Source: Candidatus Sumerlaeota bacterium (lineage in GTDB: Bacteria > Sumerlaeota > Sumerlaeia > SLMS01). From it: a stretch of 8,007 bases of DNA. The DNA lies in NCBI GenBank assembly GCA_020850785.1, contig JADZDZ010000085.1, positions 1-8,007 on the forward strand. The letters run 5' to 3'. Shown one piece after another: positions 5,079 through 8,007 of the stretch. Each line of letters begins with the position of its first letter. Position 1 is the first letter of the stretch. The notes below the pieces were generated by a model. The model ran no database searches. It was not told the DNA's origin and worked only from the letters and a program-made list of their open reading frames with translations. The position numbers were made by a program, and so were the translations under genes.

Positions 5079-6647
5079 ATGGAAGCGAAGGCCGGCGAGC
5101 CTGCAAATTCGCTGAAAAAGTTTCTTACATCGCGGGTGGGGAGTCTGGTGTTTTTTGCGCTGTGGGCGCTGGTGATTTTCCACCGGGCGCTGGGGAATGA
5201 GTACGCCTTTGATGATCCGCAGGTGATGCGTCGTCTGTCGACGCCGGGGCCCGTGCCGCTGTCGGTGCTGTGGCAGCCGGCGAATTTCGGAAACGCGACG
5301 GGGTTCATGTCGTGGCGTCCGCTGGCGGTGGGAATTCACATCTTGGTGGATCGGGAATTGTTTGCGGGGAATCCGGCGTTGTCCCACGCGCTGAACATCC
5401 TGCTTCACGCGACGACGGGCTGGGTGTTGTATATACTGGCGGGGGCGCTGGGGCTGCGCAGGGGCGCGGCGTTGTTTGCGGGATTGTTCTTCATCGCACA
5501 TCCGTTGGCGTCGGAGGTGGTGCTCTGCGCGGAGTTTCGCTTCGACACGCTGGCGCTGCTGTTCGCGATGGTTGCGATGCTGCTGACGATGAAGGGGGTG
5601 GAGGGTGCGCTGCGGCCGTGGTATCTGGCGGCGGCGGCAGGGGCGCTGCTGCTGGGGTTGGGGGCGAAGGAGAATGCGACGGTGGCGGTGCCGCTGGCGG
5701 CGCTGCTGGTGTTTCTGCGCACCCGCAGCGTGGGGAAAACGGCGCTGGCGTGCGCGCCGCTGGTGTTGGCGACGCTTGCGTTTGTGGCGGTGTGGGTGCT
5801 GTTCCGCGCGCCGAACTATGGCGCGGGTTTCCTCGGCGGCGGAGGGCGGGCGCTGGGGATGACGAACTTTCTGGTGTCGTTTGAGGAGATTTATTTTCGC
5901 AAGTGCCTGATGCCGTGGCCGCTGCGCGTGGACCATGATTTCCAGCCGGTTCTTTCCTTCGTGGACGGGCGCGTGATTCGCGCGTTGGCGGTGGTGGGGC
6001 TGCTGGTGGGGGCGGGGGTGCTGGGTTCGCTGTGGCGGAGGAACATTCTGGTGGGCTGTGCGTGGATCGCAGTGGGATTTTCGACGGTGTCGCAGGTGAC
6101 GCCGGTGCCCGATCCGGTGGCGGAGCGCTTCTGCTACATTCCGCTGGCGGGGGCGGCGCTGATCGCGGGTGACGTGATGGCGTTGTTGTTGCAGCGGGGC
6201 GCGCGTTTCCGCGCAGCGATCTTTTCCGTCGCGGGGATGCTGCTGATGATCTTCGCGGGGATCACCTGGCGGCGTTCCTTCGATTGGCGTGATGATGTGA
6301 CGCTGAACATTGCGAACTGGGAACAGGTGAACGCGCGCGGCGAGAAGGCGCGGTTGTCACTGGGTGCGCTGGACCTGACGCGGGCGGCGGATGCGCACGC
6401 GGCAGGGGATCACGGCGCCGCGCGGCAGTGGGAGGCGAAGTCGGAAAACAACCGTGTGCCGCTGATGGAATCGGCGAGGCCGGAACCGCCTGCGGAGGCG
6501 CTGCGGATGATGGGGGTGCTGCGGTTGATGCGCGGGGACCGGGATGGGGCGCGGGCTTTCGCGGCGCGGGCGCTGCGGTTGGAGCCGGAAAATCCGCAGG
6601 TGCAAAAACTGGCCGCCGCAACAGGATTGTTGGGCGACAAAAAGTAG
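5079..6647 (+). CDS. Polytopic GT-C / TMTC-like membrane glycosyltransferase with C-terminal TPR
   Basis: The product is 522 aa with about 10-11 hydrophobic segments between residues 22 and 397. The pattern fits the bacterial relatives of TMTC proteins (GT-C fold, lipid-phosphate-sugar-dependent glycosyltransferases). Supporting motifs are an N-terminal loop with NEYAFDDP (acidic pair 45-46), WRPLAVGIHILVD at 79-91, HALNILLH at 103-110, IAHPLASE at 139-146, RFDTLALLF at 154-162, AKEN at 196-199, a DHDFQP loop at 285-290 and AERFCYIPLAG at 348-358. Residues about 474-508 form a single TPR-like unit (MGVLRLMRGDRDGARAFAARALRLEPEN); TMTC-type proteins usually carry several, so the C-terminus is short. 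By family logic it would transfer a sugar to proteins or surface glycans on the outer face of the inner membrane; donor and acceptor are unknown. The start is fixed by the abutting kinase stop (TAA then ATG, no gap), which suggests translational coupling. The coding strand is strikingly G-rich. Confidence 0.78.
   Translation: MEAKAGEPANSLKKFLTSRVGSLVFFALWALVIFHRALGNEYAFDDPQVMRRLSTPGPVPLSVLWQPANFGNATGFMSWRPLAVGIHILVDRELFAGNPALSHALNILLHATTGWVLYILAGALGLRRGAALFAGLFFIAHPLASEVVLCAEFRFDTLALLFAMVAMLLTMKGVEGALRPWYLAAAAGALLLGLGAKENATVAVPLAALLVFLRTRSVGKTALACAPLVLATLAFVAVWVLFRAPNYGAGFLGGGGRALGMTNFLVSFEEIYFRKCLMPWPLRVDHDFQPVLSFVDGRVIRALAVVGLLVGAGVLGSLWRRNILVGCAWIAVGFSTVSQVTPVPDPVAERFCYIPLAGAALIAGDVMALLLQRGARFRAAIFSVAGMLLMIFAGITWRRSFDWRDDVTLNIANWEQVNARGEKARLSLGALDLTRAADAHAAGDHGAARQWEAKSENNRVPLMESARPEPPAEALRMMGVLRLMRGDRDGARAFAARALRLEPENPQVQKLAAATGLLGDKK
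5429..5436. repeat. Palindrome GTATATAC inside the membrane protein gene
   Basis: It spans codons TAT-ATA in a transmembrane segment (Val-Leu-Tyr-Ile-Leu). This is the only ATA codon I find in the 522-codon gene. Confidence 0.6.
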
Positions 6648-6678
6648 CTTCGTGGGGTTGATTATTTTACTTTGACAC

Positions 6679-6703
6679 GGGGCGGGGGGGATTGGGGGCT
6701 GGG
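6679..6703 (+). other. G-quadruplex-prone leader of the BioU-like gene
   Basis: Four G-runs of 4, 7, 5 and 3 are separated by loops C, ATT and CT on the plus strand, a strong G-quadruplex pattern. It lies in the 115-bp gap between the membrane protein stop and the next ATG, about 60 bases before that ATG. If the leader is transcribed it could influence transcription or translation of the downstream gene. The surrounding genes are also G-rich, so it may only reflect composition. Confidence 0.55.
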
Positions 6704-6748
6704 TGCAACTTTCACGTGGGGCCGCGCAGGGTCACAGGCGGGCCATCC

Positions 6749-6754
6749 AAGGAG
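6749..6754 (+). promoter_or_regulatory. Shine-Dalgarno AAGGAG for the BioU-like gene
   Basis: AAGGAG ends 8 bases before ATG at 6763. It is the only strong ribosome-binding site in the window and fixes that start over the out-of-frame ATG at 6756. It also suggests this gene is translated independently of the membrane protein gene upstream. Confidence 0.85.
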
Positions 6755-6762
6755 CATGATCC

Positions 6763-7749
6763 ATGAGCAACACGGTGCGTCGCATCGCAATCCTGGGGGC
6801 CGGTGGGCTTGGGCGAAATGCAGTGCGGTTGTTGGAGCAGAAGCAGGAGTTCCGCCTGGTGGCGATCGGTGATTCGCAGGGGTTCGCCCATTGCGAGGAG
6901 GGAATCTGCAGCGACGCATTCGCGGCGGTGGCGGAAGGGGAGTCGGTGGAGAAGATCGGAAGGGCTTCGGCGGATTCAGCGGGGGAAGTGATCGCGCTGA
7001 ACAAGCAGGGGAAGGTCGACGCGGTTTTCCTGGCGGTGCCGAACATTCCGAACAACTTCATTCCGGACCTGATCGTGCGCTTTTGCCGCGAGGGATTCAA
7101 CGGGGTGATCGTGGATGCGCTGAAGCGGACGAGCGCGGTGCAGCAGATCCTTGCGACGGAGAAGGAAATCACCGGAAGCAGTGTGCTGTACGTGACGGGC
7201 GCGGGCGCGACGCCGGGACTGTTGACGGCGGCGGCGAACCTTGCAGCGCAGTCCTTTCAGGAAGTTGACGAGGTGAAGATTTGGTTTGGGGTGGGAATGA
7301 ACGGGTGGGAGAAGCATCGGGCGACGATCCGGGAGGATATCGCGCACATGCCGGGCTTCAACATTGAGAAGGTGCGGACAATGAGCGACCGCGACGTGGA
7401 GGCGTTGCTGGAGGAGTGCAAGGGCCTGCTGGAGCTTCACAACATGGAGCACGCCGACGACATCCTGCTGGAGCGGGCGGGAACGGTGGCGGCGCGGCGG
7501 GTGAACGTGGGGGGGCTTGTTGACGTGGCGAGCGCGAAGAAGCCGGTAAGCACGACGATGACGCTGACGGGGAAGACGTTCGAGGGCAAAACGGCGAGCC
7601 ATCGGTTCATCCTGGGTTATGAAACAAGCATGTCCGCGAACGTGCTGGGACCCGCGTTTGGGTGGATGAAGGCGGGGCTGGAGCTTCATGATCGCGGGAT
7701 TCGCGGCCTGTTCTCCAGCGCGGACCTGATGCCCAAATTTGTACGCTAA
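6763..7749 (+). CDS. bioU: BioU-like (saccharopine dehydrogenase-like) oxidoreductase
   Basis: The product is 328 aa, the usual length of the cyanobacterial 'saccharopine dehydrogenase-like oxidoreductase' family that includes BioU. In Synechocystis, BioU replaces BioA in biotin synthesis. It is a single-turnover enzyme that donates the amino group of its own active-site lysine (Lys124 there) to KAPA, with NAD(P)H, giving a DAPA precursor. Visible here are an N-terminal Rossmann motif ILGAGGLGRNA at 10-20, the VDALKRTSAV block at 118-126 with Lys121 as likely counterpart of Lys124, TGAGATPGLLTAA at 145-157, the REDIAHMPGF block at 190-199, NMEHADDI at 227-234, KKPVST at 259-264 and ETSMSANVLGPAFG at 287-300. 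These blocks match my memory of the family almost continuously. The assignment to BioU rather than a sister oxidoreductase is from memory and needs alignment. No other biotin gene is in the window. It has its own Shine-Dalgarno. Confidence 0.72.
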   Translation: MSNTVRRIAILGAGGLGRNAVRLLEQKQEFRLVAIGDSQGFAHCEEGICSDAFAAVAEGESVEKIGRASADSAGEVIALNKQGKVDAVFLAVPNIPNNFIPDLIVRFCREGFNGVIVDALKRTSAVQQILATEKEITGSSVLYVTGAGATPGLLTAAANLAAQSFQEVDEVKIWFGVGMNGWEKHRATIREDIAHMPGFNIEKVRTMSDRDVEALLEECKGLLELHNMEHADDILLERAGTVAARRVNVGGLVDVASAKKPVSTTMTLTGKTFEGKTASHRFILGYETSMSANVLGPAFGWMKAGLELHDRGIRGLFSSADLMPKFVR

Positions 7750-7846
7750 GAAAATGAACCGTCGCCCACAAAACGCACTTGCAAGAGTCCGGTGCTTCTT
7801 TTATGAGCGAACACAACCGACGATATTTTCCCGCTGAGTAAAGGCA

Positions 7847-8007
7847 ATGGCGCTGGCGATTCGTATATACGGAACAGTGGATGTATTCCCCTCCATGGAT
7901 GAAATCATCGAGCAGTTGGAGGAGAGTGACTTCGAGGTGACGCTGGAAACGGAAGAGGACGAGGAGGACGAGGAAAACTGGCAGCGATTGTATGTGTATG
8001 AGTCGTC
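7847..8007 (+). CDS. Acidic protein of unknown function, 3'-truncated by the window
   Basis: 53 complete codons are visible from ATG 7847 to the window edge. An in-frame TGA at 7835 leaves ATG as the only plausible start; AAGG sits only two bases upstream, a poor spacing. The N-terminus (MALAIRIYGTVDVF) looks like a beta strand pair. A predicted helix (MDEIIEQLEES) and a run of Glu/Asp (ETEEDEEDEEN) follow. Base composition and G-rich third positions resemble the upstream genes, and the frame is open to the end. I do not recognise a family. It follows the BioU-like gene by 97 bp without a convincing terminator and might be co-transcribed. Confidence 0.68.
   Translation, partial: MALAIRIYGTVDVFPSMDEIIEQLEESDFEVTLETEEDEEDEENWQRLYVYES
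7862..7871. repeat. Palindrome CGTATATACG (core GTATATAC) inside the acidic protein gene
   Basis: A perfect 10-bp palindrome spanning CGT-ATA-TAC (Arg-Ile-Tyr). It uses a different codon phase from the two other coding copies yet still includes an ATA isoleucine codon. Confidence 0.6.

Noticed and set aside
2295..5936. A 1213-codon open frame on the minus strand opposite the kinase and membrane protein genes
   Set aside because: It is codon-aligned with both sense genes, which avoid TTA, CTA and TCA codons, so antisense stops are absent. The translation is an Arg/His/Gln/Pro-rich low-complexity string without domains, while the sense frames encode clear families.
6672..6677. TTGACA, a perfect -35 hexamer before the BioU-like gene
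   Set aside because: The sequence at the expected -10 spacing is G-rich (around 6694-6701) with no TATAAT-like match.
7775..7802. Possible Rho-independent terminator after the BioU-like gene (GCAC...GTGC followed by TTCTTTT)
   Set aside because: The stem is only four pairs plus one wobble, with an 11-base loop and an interrupted T tract; too weak to call.
7803..7841. A 12-codon ORF (MSEHNRRYFPAE) just upstream of the acidic protein, as a possible leader peptide
   Set aside because: It has no ribosome site, no regulatory codon run and no alternative hairpins; expected by chance.

Overview
The window looks like a chromosomal segment of a GC-rich Gram-negative-type bacterium. The PVC superphylum (Verrucomicrobiota or relatives) or a similar candidate phylum fits best. 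This rests on dispersed GC-rich hairpin repeats, a Hanks-type kinase fused to TPRs, a TMTC-like membrane glycosyltransferase and mostly weak Shine-Dalgarno signals. It is an inference; no rRNA or phylogenetic marker is present.

Layout. Positions 1-450 are non-coding: 1.7 copies of a 240-bp tandem repeat containing GC-rich hairpins, then a (CCCCATT)n tract that is G-quadruplex-prone on the minus strand. Next is a minus-strand gene (452-1432) for an ArsR-type winged-helix protein fused to a SAM-dependent methyltransferase. A 775-bp gene-free stretch follows (1433-2207). It holds an AT-rich patch, a cluster of DnaA-box-like 9-mers (1703-1907) and two more copies of the hairpin repeat. The plus strand then carries a large TPR plus Ser/Thr kinase protein (2208-5078) and a polytopic GT-C/TMTC-like protein (5079-6647). 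These two abut as TAA|ATG in the same reading frame and are almost certainly one transcription unit. After a 115-bp gap with a G-quadruplex-prone leader and a good Shine-Dalgarno comes a 328-aa oxidoreductase-like protein (6763-7749). It matches the cyanobacterial 'saccharopine dehydrogenase-like' family that includes the suicide biotin-synthesis enzyme BioU. The window ends in the start of an acidic protein of unknown function (7847 onward).

How the parts relate. The kinase and membrane protein plausibly form a signalling/surface-glycosylation pair: both are linked to TPR scaffolding and they are translationally adjacent. The BioU-like gene appears separately expressed and would act in the KAPA-to-DAPA step of biotin synthesis. 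The methyltransferase regulator has no obvious target gene here.

The most unusual sequence-level signal is the 8-bp palindrome GTATATAC. It occurs five times, and three of these lie inside three different genes where each forces the otherwise nearly absent ATA isoleucine codon. The other points of note are the covarying hairpin family, the DnaA-box cluster, and a plus-strand G-over-C bias that does not flip at that cluster and so argues against a simple bidirectional origin there.
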